Shown here piece after piece: positions 1 through 7,586 of a stretch of 64,000 bases of DNA. The DNA lies in assembly GCA_016795205.1 (NCBI GenBank), contig JAEUHZ010000013.1:1-64000 (forward strand). Direction: 5' to 3'. The position numbers and the translations under genes are program-made. A model generated the notes under the pieces. The model saw only the letters and a list, made by a program, of their open reading frames with translations, was not told the origin of the DNA and searched no databases. Origin of the DNA: Planctomycetota bacterium (lineage in GTDB: Bacteria; Planctomycetota; UBA1135; GCA-002686595). Within the stretch, counting starts at the first letter, position 1. Each line of letters begins with the position of its first letter.

Positions 1-1108
1 CCGCACCGGTGGACCGGTCGACGAATCGCAGCCAGCCCCCGCATGGGAAGACCGCGACCGTTCCGATTCCGTCGGAGGGCGCGGAGGGGTCCACGCGCAG
101 GATCGGCTCCGCGGGGCCGCCCAGGCCCACCAAGGACAACCCGGTCCCCTGCGGGGCGAGCGTGGATTCCCACATGGCGGTTCCGGCCGCACGGATCAAG
201 AGCGGCAGGTCCGACACGGCCAGCCGCACCAACCCGTGATCGTCGGTCAAGAGGCGTGACACGGGCTTCCGCGGGAGCTCCGGACTCCACGCCGCGAGCT
301 CGAGGGCTGGCAGCGGACGATCGCTGAGGCCGTCGACGAAGCGCAGCACGCGGAGGTCGGCGGACAGTCGGATCCGGCGGTCCTCGCCGGGCTCCAAGCG
401 CAAGCGGTGCTCGCTGCCCGTGTAGGGATCCGCCACGCGGACGAGTGCCACCCGCCCGATCGTGAGACGCGAGATCCCGTGCGTGTCCGTTGGAACCTCG
501 ACGCTGAACTGTCCGGGTCGTTCCGGTTCGTGGAGCCACCCCGCGCTCTGCTCGTTCGGCGCGAGGTCGGGAGCCGCGCTCCAGGCCACGGCGACGCCCT
601 CCAACGGCAGGTCACTGTCCCCGACCACGAGCAGGCTCGACGATCTCCCGGGCTCGAGCACGATGACTTGCTCCGCGTCGATCGCCGACGCCGTCAGCTC
701 ATGGATCCGCGGCGTGTGGCGCGGGCTCGAGGCCTCGAGGACGATGTCGCCCGCCGCGGCGATCGGCAGCCGGAACTCGCCCGAGGAGCCGGAAGTCGTG
801 ACGGCCGCCCCGCCGCGCACGCGCACCGTCGCGCGCAGCGGCGAGCGGAACGCGCTGTCGAGCACTCGGCCTCGCACAGTCCTCACCACATCGTGGTCCG
901 TGCCGCTCGTATCCGTCCGCGCGACGAGGCTCGCGGGACGCTCGAGCTCAGCGACCGGGGAGACCTGCTCCGACCGGCCCCCGGCGCGCGGCGCGTCGAC
1001 GTCGGGAACACTGGAGCGCGAGCGCCACAGGTGGAGCAAGCCCAGGGCCGAGACGAGCACGGCCGCCAGAACTGCCACGAGGGCCGATCGCGAGATTCGC
1101 ACTGCCAT
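1..1108 (-). CDS. Membrane-anchored protein with carboxypeptidase-regulatory-like domain (partial)
   Basis: The frame is open from an ATG at 1108 to the left window edge (about 369 codons), so the C-terminus lies outside the window. A GAGGAG sequence precedes the ATG by a short spacer and supports this start. Residues 8-27 form one hydrophobic segment (SALVAVLAAVLVSALGLLHL), a signal anchor or uncleaved signal. Residues ~75-115 read like a carboxypeptidase regulatory (transthyretin-like) beta-sandwich: a GRVLDSAFRSPLRATVRV stretch, then a GEFRLP strand. The rest is proline- and arginine-rich beta-type sequence with no catalytic motif I recognise. The likely location is the cell surface or periplasm. 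The protein at 31391 has a similar anchor-plus-regulatory-domain layout. The specific role is unknown. Confidence 0.7.
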   Translation of the reverse strand, partial: MAVRISRSALVAVLAAVLVSALGLLHLWRSRSSVPDVDAPRAGGRSEQVSPVAELERPASLVARTDTSGTDHDVVRTVRGRVLDSAFRSPLRATVRVRGGAAVTTSGSSGEFRLPIAAAGDIVLEASSPRHTPRIHELTASAIDAEQVIVLEPGRSSSLLVVGDSDLPLEGVAVAWSAAPDLAPNEQSAGWLHEPERPGQFSVEVPTDTHGISRLTIGRVALVRVADPYTGSEHRLRLEPGEDRRIRLSADLRVLRFVDGLSDRPLPALELAAWSPELPRKPVSRLLTDDHGLVRLAVSDLPLLIRAAGTAMWESTLAPQGTGLSLVGLGGPAEPILRVDPSAPSDGIGTVAVFPCGGWLRFVDRSTGA

Positions 1109-1160
1109 CCTCAGCTCCTCGGGTGTGCCTCGAGCGCCACTGCGTGCGCGGTCGCTTGGA

Positions 1161-1321
1161 GTCGGAGATCTCGCTGAACCGGTCGACCTCCGGAAAACGC
1201 GCCGCGAGATCCTGACGGAGGCGCTGCACGGGGCAGCCCGCGACGACGACGCGCTCGATGGCGCCGGGGCGCTTCTTCGCCAACAGGTCGCGGATCGCGC
1301 TCTCGGATTCCTCGCGCGCCG
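1161..1321 (-). pseudogene. Decayed duplicate of an internal piece of rimO
   Basis: This 161-nt stretch aligns without gaps to 4485-4645 inside the intact rimO gene, with 13 mismatches counted by eye (about 92% identity). In the matching frame it reads AREESESAIRDLLAKKRPGA, then VVVAGCPVQRLRQDLAARF, against LVQRFRQ in rimO. It lacks the N-terminus, the radical SAM cysteine motif and the TRAM domain. Similarity stops abruptly at both ends and a stop codon lies a few codons upstream in frame, so it cannot make a working enzyme. It sits between the stop of the gene at 1413 and the start of the gene at 1108. A partial duplication from the gene 3.3 kb away is the simplest origin. Confidence 0.85.
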
Positions 1322-1412
1322 ACCAACGCCTGGAAGATCAGACCACGCCAAGGTGCTCTCGGACTCCAAGCACGGTGGGGCATCTAGGCTGACGGTGAGG
1401 CGCCAAACATCT

Positions 1413-2363
1413 TCACGGAAAGTAGCGGGTGTACTTGCTCGTGTCCTGCCACGCTTCCTGCGCCCACAGCGCGCTGGACAACTCCCTGCAATGGTCGATG
1501 GCGCCATCACGATCGGAGTCGACGAACACGACGGCCTGGACGTCGATCGGCGTACTCCAGCCACTGCATCCCAGCACGTAGACGAAGCCCATGTCCACTC
1601 GGTCGGCCGCCCAGTAGGTCGAGAATCGGCTCGCCAGATTGGGATTGACGAACAAGGCCGAGCTCCCGCCGCTGGCCGAGGCCAGTAGCGTGAGTGTACC
1701 ATCCGTGACGCGTAACGCGTACACGTCGCGCGATGCCCAGAATTGCAGAAGCACCACGGACGGATCCCCACGGTTGGGCATCATCCACATGACGGTGTCG
1801 TGCGAAGCAAGGTCAGTCCGCAGTAGCTCCTTGGTCAGACTTCGTGCGGGCACTCTCCACTTGTAGGTCGTGACCCCAGCCTGCGAATCGATGACTGCCG
1901 TCGCGCTGGGCCCGTTGACGTCGTTCCGCTCGAACTGCCATTCCTCGACGATCGTGTGTCCTCGGTCTCCACGGCCCGCCACGAAGAGACGCAGGGTCGA
2001 GGTCGTCCCGTTGGGTGCAACGTCTGCCATCGGTGGGCTCACGACGGCGTAGGCGGTCGGAACAAAAGACGTGGAGAAGTGCTCCTCCTTCGTCGAGAGG
2101 TCGACACCTCCTGGCAAGGACGGCTTGTACCGCCACAGGATCGTGATTCCTCGGCGCTGCGCGCCAGAGACGTGAATGGCTTGGTAGACGTCACCAGGGT
2201 ACTCGAGGGTGATGTCCTCGGGCAGGAGCGCGCGGGATCCCGGCGCGGGCGGGCCTGGAGGCGCAGGCGGCTGCACGCCTTGAGCGCTCGCACTCGTGGC
2301 CAAGCCAACCACGAGCACGGCGAAGCCGATGAGTTGAAGTCCGGATGATCTGATTCGAGCCAC
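1413..2363 (-). CDS. Secreted protein of unknown function
   Basis: 316 residues from a GTG start, 3 nt after the stop of the gene at 2367, so probably co-transcribed with it. The N-terminus is a clear Sec signal peptide: MARIRSS, a hydrophobic core, and a TSASAQ cleavage region around residue 28. The mature part begins with a Pro-rich linker and continues as soluble, beta-rich sequence. Near the C-terminus, DSDRDGAID matches the calcium-binding DxDxDGxID loop found in EF-hand and thrombospondin type 3 repeats. I recognise no catalytic motif or family. An extracytoplasmic, possibly calcium-binding protein is the most that can be said. Confidence 0.75.
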   Translation of the reverse strand: MARIRSSGLQLIGFAVLVVGLATSASAQGVQPPAPPGPPAPGSRALLPEDITLEYPGDVYQAIHVSGAQRRGITILWRYKPSLPGGVDLSTKEEHFSTSFVPTAYAVVSPPMADVAPNGTTSTLRLFVAGRGDRGHTIVEEWQFERNDVNGPSATAVIDSQAGVTTYKWRVPARSLTKELLRTDLASHDTVMWMMPNRGDPSVVLLQFWASRDVYALRVTDGTLTLLASASGGSSALFVNPNLASRFSTYWAADRVDMGFVYVLGCSGWSTPIDVQAVVFVDSDRDGAIDHCRELSSALWAQEAWQDTSKYTRYFP

Positions 2364-2366
2364 AGG

Positions 2367-3143
2367 TCATTCCCCCTCTGTGCAGCAGCCGGTATCGTAC
2401 AACCCGAGAAGTGAGTACCAGTCCAGTGTGCCACACTCCTCGATGAACACATAGGCAGTCGTCCACGCCCTGTCGAGCGCACTGCACGGGACGCCGCCGA
2501 CGCCTTCGCTCGGACCCAGGCACGATCCCGCCCGCAACGTCTCGTACGTATGCGCCCAGGCTCGCGCTTCCTTGCATGCTTCGGTGTCGTGGAAGTATGG
2601 CCGCCCAACGTAGTCGTTCGCGCGGTGGTGTTGCTCGTGAGCCAGCCGTGCCGCGACCTGCACTGCCGTCGGGTTGTCACTCAACTTGATCGCGATCGTA
2701 TTGACATCGGACTCTGCTTTCCTGGTCGTGCTCTGGAGCTCACCGATCTGCAGGCCTCCGATCGCCAGATCGTGCAGGATGGCGGCGTGCGCCGCGGGAT
2801 CCAGGATGGACAACGCGGTCAAGCCCTGATCGATGGCGTGCTGGCCATGGTGGGAGAGCGCGCAGATCGGTCCTGTTTGCCCGATGGTCTCCAGATCGGC
2901 AGCGAACGCAGCGCCAGACCCAGCGATGAGCACCATCGTGAACACACCCGAGGATCGGAGAACGCCAGGTCTGCTAGCGGATGGGGGCGTCGTGAGGGGC
3001 GCGCGGTGCCAGCTCGCGCGGCCGAGCTCGTTTGCAGGAGTGGGAGCGTGACCACCCGCTCCGCCAGATCCCGAATCGAGGCGACGGGCGAGCCCCGCCG
3101 GAGTGACGGACGCCAGGCGCAGGGTGGCGCGATGCGCGAGCAT
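2367..3143 (-). CDS. Exported protein with an HExxH motif
   Basis: 258 residues. The ATG at 3143 is preceded by AGGAGG with a 5-nt spacer (AGGAGGTTCCCATG), an unusually good ribosome site for this window, which favours this long start. Residues 1-66 are basic and low complexity. A hydrophobic run ending GSGAAFAAD at about 72-83 looks like a signal or anchor displaced from the N-terminus. HEQHH at 169-173 fits the HExxH zinc-binding motif of gluzincin-type metallopeptidases, within LAHEQHHRANDY. A third metal ligand is not obvious. Six or so cysteines in the second half suggest an oxidising compartment. It is the first gene of a pair with the secreted protein at 1413. Protease activity is inference from one motif; a structural protein with a chance match is possible. 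Confidence 0.65.
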   Translation of the reverse strand: MLAHRATLRLASVTPAGLARRLDSGSGGAGGHAPTPANELGRASWHRAPLTTPPSASRPGVLRSSGVFTMVLIAGSGAAFAADLETIGQTGPICALSHHGQHAIDQGLTALSILDPAAHAAILHDLAIGGLQIGELQSTTRKAESDVNTIAIKLSDNPTAVQVAARLAHEQHHRANDYVGRPYFHDTEACKEARAWAHTYETLRAGSCLGPSEGVGGVPCSALDRAWTTAYVFIEECGTLDWYSLLGLYDTGCCTEGE

Positions 3144-3455
3144 GGGAACCTCCTGAAGTTGCTGGACCCGAGGACGCCGCGAAGAGGAACGGGAGAGATC
3201 TCGCTCGCGGCCGGGCCGGTTCTATCACGCCCCCCCGCCCCGCAAGCGAGAATCCGAGATTCCGTTGCACGCCCCTTTGCAGTGGCGCTCCGAGGGGTAG
3301 GCCGAGGCGCGTTCGGCCGCGCATCCGGCGAGTCCAGATCCGTTCGCGATCCAAGCCGTGCCTCGCGACCAAGCCTCGGACTCGACTCTGGCAGCCTGCG
3401 CTCGCTGCTCGGATCGCCAGCGCACCGCGGCCATCACGGCCCCGGCGTCGGAGCC
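3144..3455. other. Intergenic, no gene seen
   Basis: 312 nt between the stop of rimO and the ATG at 3143. The only feature I can support is the Shine-Dalgarno sequence just upstream of 3143. Short open frames here are arginine- and serine-rich, as expected of random GC-rich DNA. No convincing terminator hairpin was found after rimO. Confidence 0.6.
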
Positions 3456-4811
3456 TCACACGGTCTTGCGCACCACCCGGCACACGAGGTTCGACTCGCC
3501 GTCGAGCCCCTCGACCCGCGCGCGCACGACGTCCCCGACCGCGGCCGACTGCGCGCCGCGCACGACCGCCACCAGGTCGACCTCGGGCGCGTCGCTCGCC
3601 GGGCGACCCACGAGCACCTTGCCGCGCTCGTGGACCTCGTCGATCAGCACGTCGACTTCGGTCCCCACGCGCGCCTTTTGCGTCTTGGCGAGTACGCGGT
3701 CGCGCGCCGCCTGCACACGCAGCTCGCGTTCGCGCGCCACCGGCGCGGGCACCTCGCCAGCCAGCCCCCACGCGCTGGTGCCCTGCTCGGGCGAGTACGT
3801 GAACGTGCCCAGCCGGCCCAACTCGTACTCCTCGACGAAGCGCGCCAATTCCTCGGCGTCCGCGTCCGTCTCGCCCGGGAACCCGAGCAGCACCGTCGTG
3901 CGCAGCACGATGTCCGGCACGTCGCTGCGCAGGCGGTCCAGGATCTTGCGCACCTGGTCGCCCGATCCGTGACGGCGCATGGTGCGCAGCACGTTCGTCG
4001 CGATGTGTTGGATCGGGATGTCGAGGTAGTGCACCGCCGCCGGGTGCGCGCGCATGACCTCGGTCAGGCGCCAGGGGAAGCGGTTGGGGTAGGCGTACAT
4101 GACGCGCACGCGCAGCACCCCCGGCACCACGGCCAGCGCCTCGACCAGGTCCGGCAACTCCTCGCCGTGCTCGCGCCCCCAGGCGGTCGAATCCTCGGCG
4201 ACCAGCACGAGTTCGCGCACGCCGCTCGACACGAGCTCCTCGGCTTCGCTGACCACGTCCGCGCGCGACTTCGAGCGGTGCTTCCCGCGGATCGAGGGGA
4301 TCGCGCAGAACGCGCACTGGTGATCGCAGCCGTGGCTGATGCGCAGGTAGGCGTAGCTCTTCGGGGTGGAGAGCAGCCGCGCGCCCTCGCGTTCGGCGGG
4401 CTTGGTCGCGGGCCCTTCGAGGTAGCGCGGCACGCCGGCGCGGCCCTCGGTCAGTGCGCGCACGCCCTGCGCCAGCGCCCGGTAGTCGGAGATCTCGCTG
4501 AACAGGTCGACCTCCGGAAAACGCGCCGCGAGATCCTGGCGGAAGCGCTGCACCAGGCAGCCGGCGACCACGACGCGCTCGATGGCGCCCTGGCGCTTCT
4601 TGGCCAAGAGATCGCGGATCGCGCTCTCGGACTCCTCGCGCGCCGGGCCGATGAACGAGCATGTGTTCAGGACGACCGTGTGCGCCGAGCCCGGGTCGTC
4701 GGTCACGACGAGCCCCTCCTCCGCCATGCGGCCGAGCAGCACCTCGGAGTCGATCAGATTCCGGGCGCAGCCGAGGTGGACGAGGGTGACGTAGGGAGGT
4801 CGGTTCGACAC
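3456..4811 (-). CDS. rimO: Ribosomal protein S12 methylthiotransferase RimO
   Basis: Radical SAM enzyme that adds a methylthio group to an aspartate of ribosomal protein S12. The GTG start at 4811 gives 451 residues, close to the usual ~440; the frame runs further upstream but that part is Arg/Pro-rich and unlike the family. The N-terminal UPF0004 domain starts VTLVHLGCARNLIDSE, the LGCxxNLxDSE signature that separates RimO from MiaB. The cluster motif is CDHQCAFC (CxxxCxxC), followed by AIPSIRGKHRS. A C-terminal TRAM domain is present (EVDVLIDEV through the last ~60 residues). No Shine-Dalgarno sequence is seen; a TATCGT hexamer lies about 30 nt upstream. An internal piece of this gene is duplicated at 1161-1321. 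Confidence 0.95.
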   Translation of the reverse strand: MSNRPPYVTLVHLGCARNLIDSEVLLGRMAEEGLVVTDDPGSAHTVVLNTCSFIGPAREESESAIRDLLAKKRQGAIERVVVAGCLVQRFRQDLAARFPEVDLFSEISDYRALAQGVRALTEGRAGVPRYLEGPATKPAEREGARLLSTPKSYAYLRISHGCDHQCAFCAIPSIRGKHRSKSRADVVSEAEELVSSGVRELVLVAEDSTAWGREHGEELPDLVEALAVVPGVLRVRVMYAYPNRFPWRLTEVMRAHPAAVHYLDIPIQHIATNVLRTMRRHGSGDQVRKILDRLRSDVPDIVLRTTVLLGFPGETDADAEELARFVEEYELGRLGTFTYSPEQGTSAWGLAGEVPAPVARERELRVQAARDRVLAKTQKARVGTEVDVLIDEVHERGKVLVGRPASDAPEVDLVAVVRGAQSAAVGDVVRARVEGLDGESNLVCRVVRKTV

Positions 4812-5136
4812 GCGCAGGGCCCAGGTTCGAGCCCCCCACGATACCCAAGAAGCGTGGAGGAGCTGGCAGCCGGCGCGCAGCGAGGTCCCGGCCAGGTCAC
4901 GGTGGACGCGCCTTCGGTCCGCACGAAACGGCTCGCGGGCCAGCGCAAGTCGGGCCGCCGAGGCTGGACTTCGATCTCGGGGCCCGGGCAGCACGTACCG
5001 GATGGGAATTCCAGGTCGCTGGCCTGCTGGGGGGGCGGGAGGCGTGGTGCGGCGACCTGCGTACTCCCTTGCCAGGCGCCCGGGCGCGCCTTGCGGCTCC
5101 TGCCGCTCGGCGCGCCCGGAGGAGAATGCCCCAGCC
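4812..5136. other. Intergenic between rimO and the S8 protease gene
   Basis: 325 nt. It holds the strong hairpin at 5081-5118, which follows the protease stop codon, and presumably the rimO promoter. On the minus strand TATCGT lies about 30 nt before the rimO GTG. No open frame with plausible protein composition was seen. Confidence 0.6.
5081..5118 (-). terminator. GC hairpin after the protease gene, no U-tract
   Basis: A 10-bp outer stem (CGGGCGCGCC pairing with GGCGCGCCCG) encloses a 2x2 internal loop and a 5-bp inner stem, GCGGC/GCCGC, with a TCCT loop. It begins 18 nt beyond the protease stop. There is no T-run on the 3' side of either strand, so it would be a hairpin-only or Rho-assisted terminator, or an mRNA-stabilising element. 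Confidence 0.5.
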
Positions 5137-7254
5137 TCAGTAGTACGCCGACGCGAGGTCCGTAAGGAACCCATAGGCCGTGACCGAGTAGTCCGTCACG
5201 AGCTCGACCGTGATCGAGCTGCCCGGGACGATGGCCCAGCCGTCCGTGCGGCCGAAGGCCGAGCCGGTGCCGTTCGTGATCACGTTGCCCGACACGGACC
5301 ACACCACGGTGCCCGCGGCGTTCTTGATGCGCAGGAAGTCGTAGCCCGACTCCGTGCTGATGCGGTTGAAGTGGATCCCGACCTGGGTCGCGCCGGGGTA
5401 GCTGTAGGTGTACGTGTAGGTCTGGTTGTTGGCGTAGTTGTGCGGCGTCTGCCGCACCCAGGACACGTTGTTCCAGGTCGCTCCGCCCCCCACCGTCCAC
5501 TGCGCGCGGATCGTGCCCGAAGCCGCGCTGTAGCCGTGCACGAGCACGTTCCAGGTCGCGGCCGCCGGCGCCGGGAACGTGACGCTCTCCGCGCTGCCGC
5601 CGATGTAGGGCGACTTGAACTCGGCCTCGTTGTGCGCGCCTTGCTCGGCGGGCCAGTTGATCGCCGCGCGCTTCACGTACAGGTCGGCGTCGCCGGTGCC
5701 CGTGATCGTGACCGTGAAGTTCGTGGCGTTGGCCGGGATCACCACCTGGTAGTTCAGGACGGCCCCGGTGGCCACGCTGTAGTTGTAGGTCGTCCCGTTG
5801 GCGAGCTGCGTCGGCGAGCCGCCGCCGCCCGAGCCGTCGATGGCGGCGGTCAGGTTGACGCGCCGCTTGCTCGTGTCGCCCAGGACGCTCACGCCCGTGC
5901 TCTGGTACAGGCTGATCAGGCCGGCCTTGTTCGTGGAGTAGGCGGGCCGCGCCTGGAGGAACTGCGCCGTGAGCCCGGCCGCGGCCGGACAGGCCGAGGA
6001 CGTGCCGCCCAGCGCGAACGTCCCGCCGCCGCAGCGCGCGCAGATCACTTCTTCCGACGGGCAGTAGAAGTCGAGGAACGAGGCCGTGTCGCTGTAGCAC
6101 GTGCGCTCGTCGACGACGCGGCTCGTGTCGCTGCAGTTCGCCGGCGGGAACGGCGAGTAGGCCGCGCCGTTCGCGTCCCACGTCGCGCCGACCGCGATGC
6201 AGTTCGTCGAGGCGGCCGGCGAGCCCATCGAGTCCGTCCAACCGTCGTTGCCCGAGGCCGCGAAGCACAGGATGCCGTTGCTGACCGCGTTGCCGCAGGC
6301 GGTGTGCAGCGTCCCGGACGTCACGGCCGAGTAGTAGCGCCCGCCCCCCAGCGACATGCTGATGACCTTGATCGGCGAGCCGCCGCCGACGCCGTTCTTG
6401 TTCGTCACGCACCAGTTGATCGCATTGGCGATCACGCTGTCGTAGGCGTTGGGGAAGACGACCAGGGTGTACAGGTGACTGCCCGGCGCGTAGCGCCGCA
6501 CGATCGAGGCCGTGCCGGTGCCGTGGTAGCAGTCGTTGAAGTTCTGCGAGTGGATCGCCGCGCCCGGCGTGCTGTAGTTGTAGCCGCCCTTGACGACGCT
6601 GTTCGGCAGCGTCGTCGAGCCGCCCAGCTCCGGGTGCAGGAGGTCGAAGTTGCTGTCGATCACCGCCACGCCGACGCCACTGCCGGTGTAGCCGGCCGTG
6701 GCCTGGGCCGCGGAGCCGGTCACGGTCCGTCCCTGGACCGTGAGCAGCTTGTTCAAGCGATCCTTCCAGACGTACTTGACGTCCTGGAGCGATCCCAGCG
6801 CGCGCAGCGTCGGCAGATCGGCGACCTCCGCCGCGAACATGTACTGCAGGTCGAGCGGGAACAGCACGTCGAGGCCCGCGCGCTCGGCGGGCAGGAGCAC
6901 TGTGTCGAGCACCTCGAGGAAGGCCGCCTGGCGCAGCCGCACGCTGGCCTCGACGTCGCGCACGGCATCGCGCGCCGTGCTCGTCTCGAAGGTCACGTCG
7001 CCCGGCTGGCGGACGATCTCGATCACGACGCGGAAGTTCGAGCGGGCGCGCTGCTCCTCGCGGATGAAGCCGAACGCGGCGAGTTGCTCCGCGTCTTCGA
7101 GGAGCAACGGGTCGAGGCGCGCGTCGGCCGGGTGCTCGGCGATCGTCCGCGGGGGCGGGATGGCGTCCTGCTGCGCGGCGGCGGGGAAGGCGAACAGCGC
7201 GAGGCTGAACGCACACAAGGCCGCGGCGACGCGGCCGTGCGATCGAAGGGTCAT
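5137..7254 (-). CDS. Secreted subtilisin-family (S8) serine protease with PPC and CUB-like domains
   Basis: 705 residues. The ATG at 7254 is preceded by AGGAAGAGGAG, and a Sec signal peptide follows (RVAAALCAFSLALFAFPAAA). The catalytic triad is visible: Asp in AVIDSNFD (~200), His in YHGTGTAS (~243) and Ser in GTSSACPAAAG (~419). A propeptide probably occupies ~30-150. Residues ~465-565 resemble the pre-peptidase C-terminal (PPC) domain (TITGTGDADLYVKR, WNVLVHGYSAASG). The last ~115 residues (HNYANNQTYTYTYSYPGATQ, then SGYDFLRIKN) look CUB-like. The enzyme should be exported and processed, with the C-terminal modules binding substrate or matrix. Monocistronic, followed by a strong hairpin. 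Confidence 0.9.
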   Translation of the reverse strand: MTLRSHGRVAAALCAFSLALFAFPAAAQQDAIPPPRTIAEHPADARLDPLLLEDAEQLAAFGFIREEQRARSNFRVVIEIVRQPGDVTFETSTARDAVRDVEASVRLRQAAFLEVLDTVLLPAERAGLDVLFPLDLQYMFAAEVADLPTLRALGSLQDVKYVWKDRLNKLLTVQGRTVTGSAAQATAGYTGSGVGVAVIDSNFDLLHPELGGSTTLPNSVVKGGYNYSTPGAAIHSQNFNDCYHGTGTASIVRRYAPGSHLYTLVVFPNAYDSVIANAINWCVTNKNGVGGGSPIKVISMSLGGGRYYSAVTSGTLHTACGNAVSNGILCFAASGNDGWTDSMGSPAASTNCIAVGATWDANGAAYSPFPPANCSDTSRVVDERTCYSDTASFLDFYCPSEEVICARCGGGTFALGGTSSACPAAAGLTAQFLQARPAYSTNKAGLISLYQSTGVSVLGDTSKRRVNLTAAIDGSGGGGSPTQLANGTTYNYSVATGAVLNYQVVIPANATNFTVTITGTGDADLYVKRAAINWPAEQGAHNEAEFKSPYIGGSAESVTFPAPAAATWNVLVHGYSAASGTIRAQWTVGGGATWNNVSWVRQTPHNYANNQTYTYTYSYPGATQVGIHFNRISTESGYDFLRIKNAAGTVVWSVSGNVITNGTGSAFGRTDGWAIVPGSSITVELVTDYSVTAYGFLTDLASAYY

Positions 7255-7586
7255 CACGACTCCTCTTCCTGACTGGTGGGGAGGCAGAATCCGCGCGGCG
7301 CGGAGCCAGGAACGGGAGCCTCGCCGCGCACGCGCGATCCTCCGGAGCGGGGCGCGGCCCGGGAACGAAAAAGTGGATTCGTGCGCACGTCGCCGGCGCG
7401 GACCCTGGTCCGCGTCCGAGTCTTGGGAAGGCCGGATGCCAAGCCAGCCCGACGAGCGAGCGGCCCGAGCCCCGACGGGGCGCTCGGCGGGTGCGCCGGG
7501 GGTCACGCGCGCCCGCCCGCACCCCCCCAACGCGACGCGCCGGCGAGTCCTCGCCGGCGCGGGTCGAATCCCGCAGGTGCGGGGGC
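7255..7586. other. Intergenic upstream of the protease gene
   Basis: 332 nt. It contains the protease ribosome-binding site next to 7254 and, at the far end, the hairpin at 7536-7561 that follows the gene at 7587. No supported open frame. A short T-run on the minus strand (around 7369-7373, CACTTTTTCG) may be part of a promoter, but no clear -35/-10 pair was found. Confidence 0.55.
7536..7561 (-). terminator. 11-bp GC hairpin after the FtsK-like membrane protein gene
   Basis: A perfect 11-bp stem, CGCGCCGGCGA with TCGCCGGCGCG, and a 4-nt loop, 25-51 nt after the stop codon at 7587. A G-rich rather than U-rich stretch follows on the minus strand. Probable terminator of the ftsK operon. Confidence 0.55.

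Noticed and set aside
462-1688. Long plus-strand open frame (408 codons) over the first kilobases
   Set aside because: Its composition is Arg/Ser/Thr-rich and it lies antisense to two frames with signal peptides, ribosome sites and sensible sequence. The minus-strand frame starting at 1108 runs off the edge and is the better gene.
2550-5165. 871-codon plus-strand open frame across rimO
   Set aside because: It is an antisense shadow of rimO and neighbours, rich in His, Arg and Ala with no recognisable domain. GC-rich codon bias commonly opens such frames.
4812-5174. N-terminal extension of rimO to 5174
   Set aside because: The extra 121 residues are Arg/Pro-rich and cross the hairpin at 5081-5118. 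The family N-terminus begins right after the GTG at 4811.
7561-7578. tRNA T-arm-like sequence GCGGGTCGAATCCCGC
   Set aside because: The loop is one base short and no acceptor, D or anticodon stems surround it.
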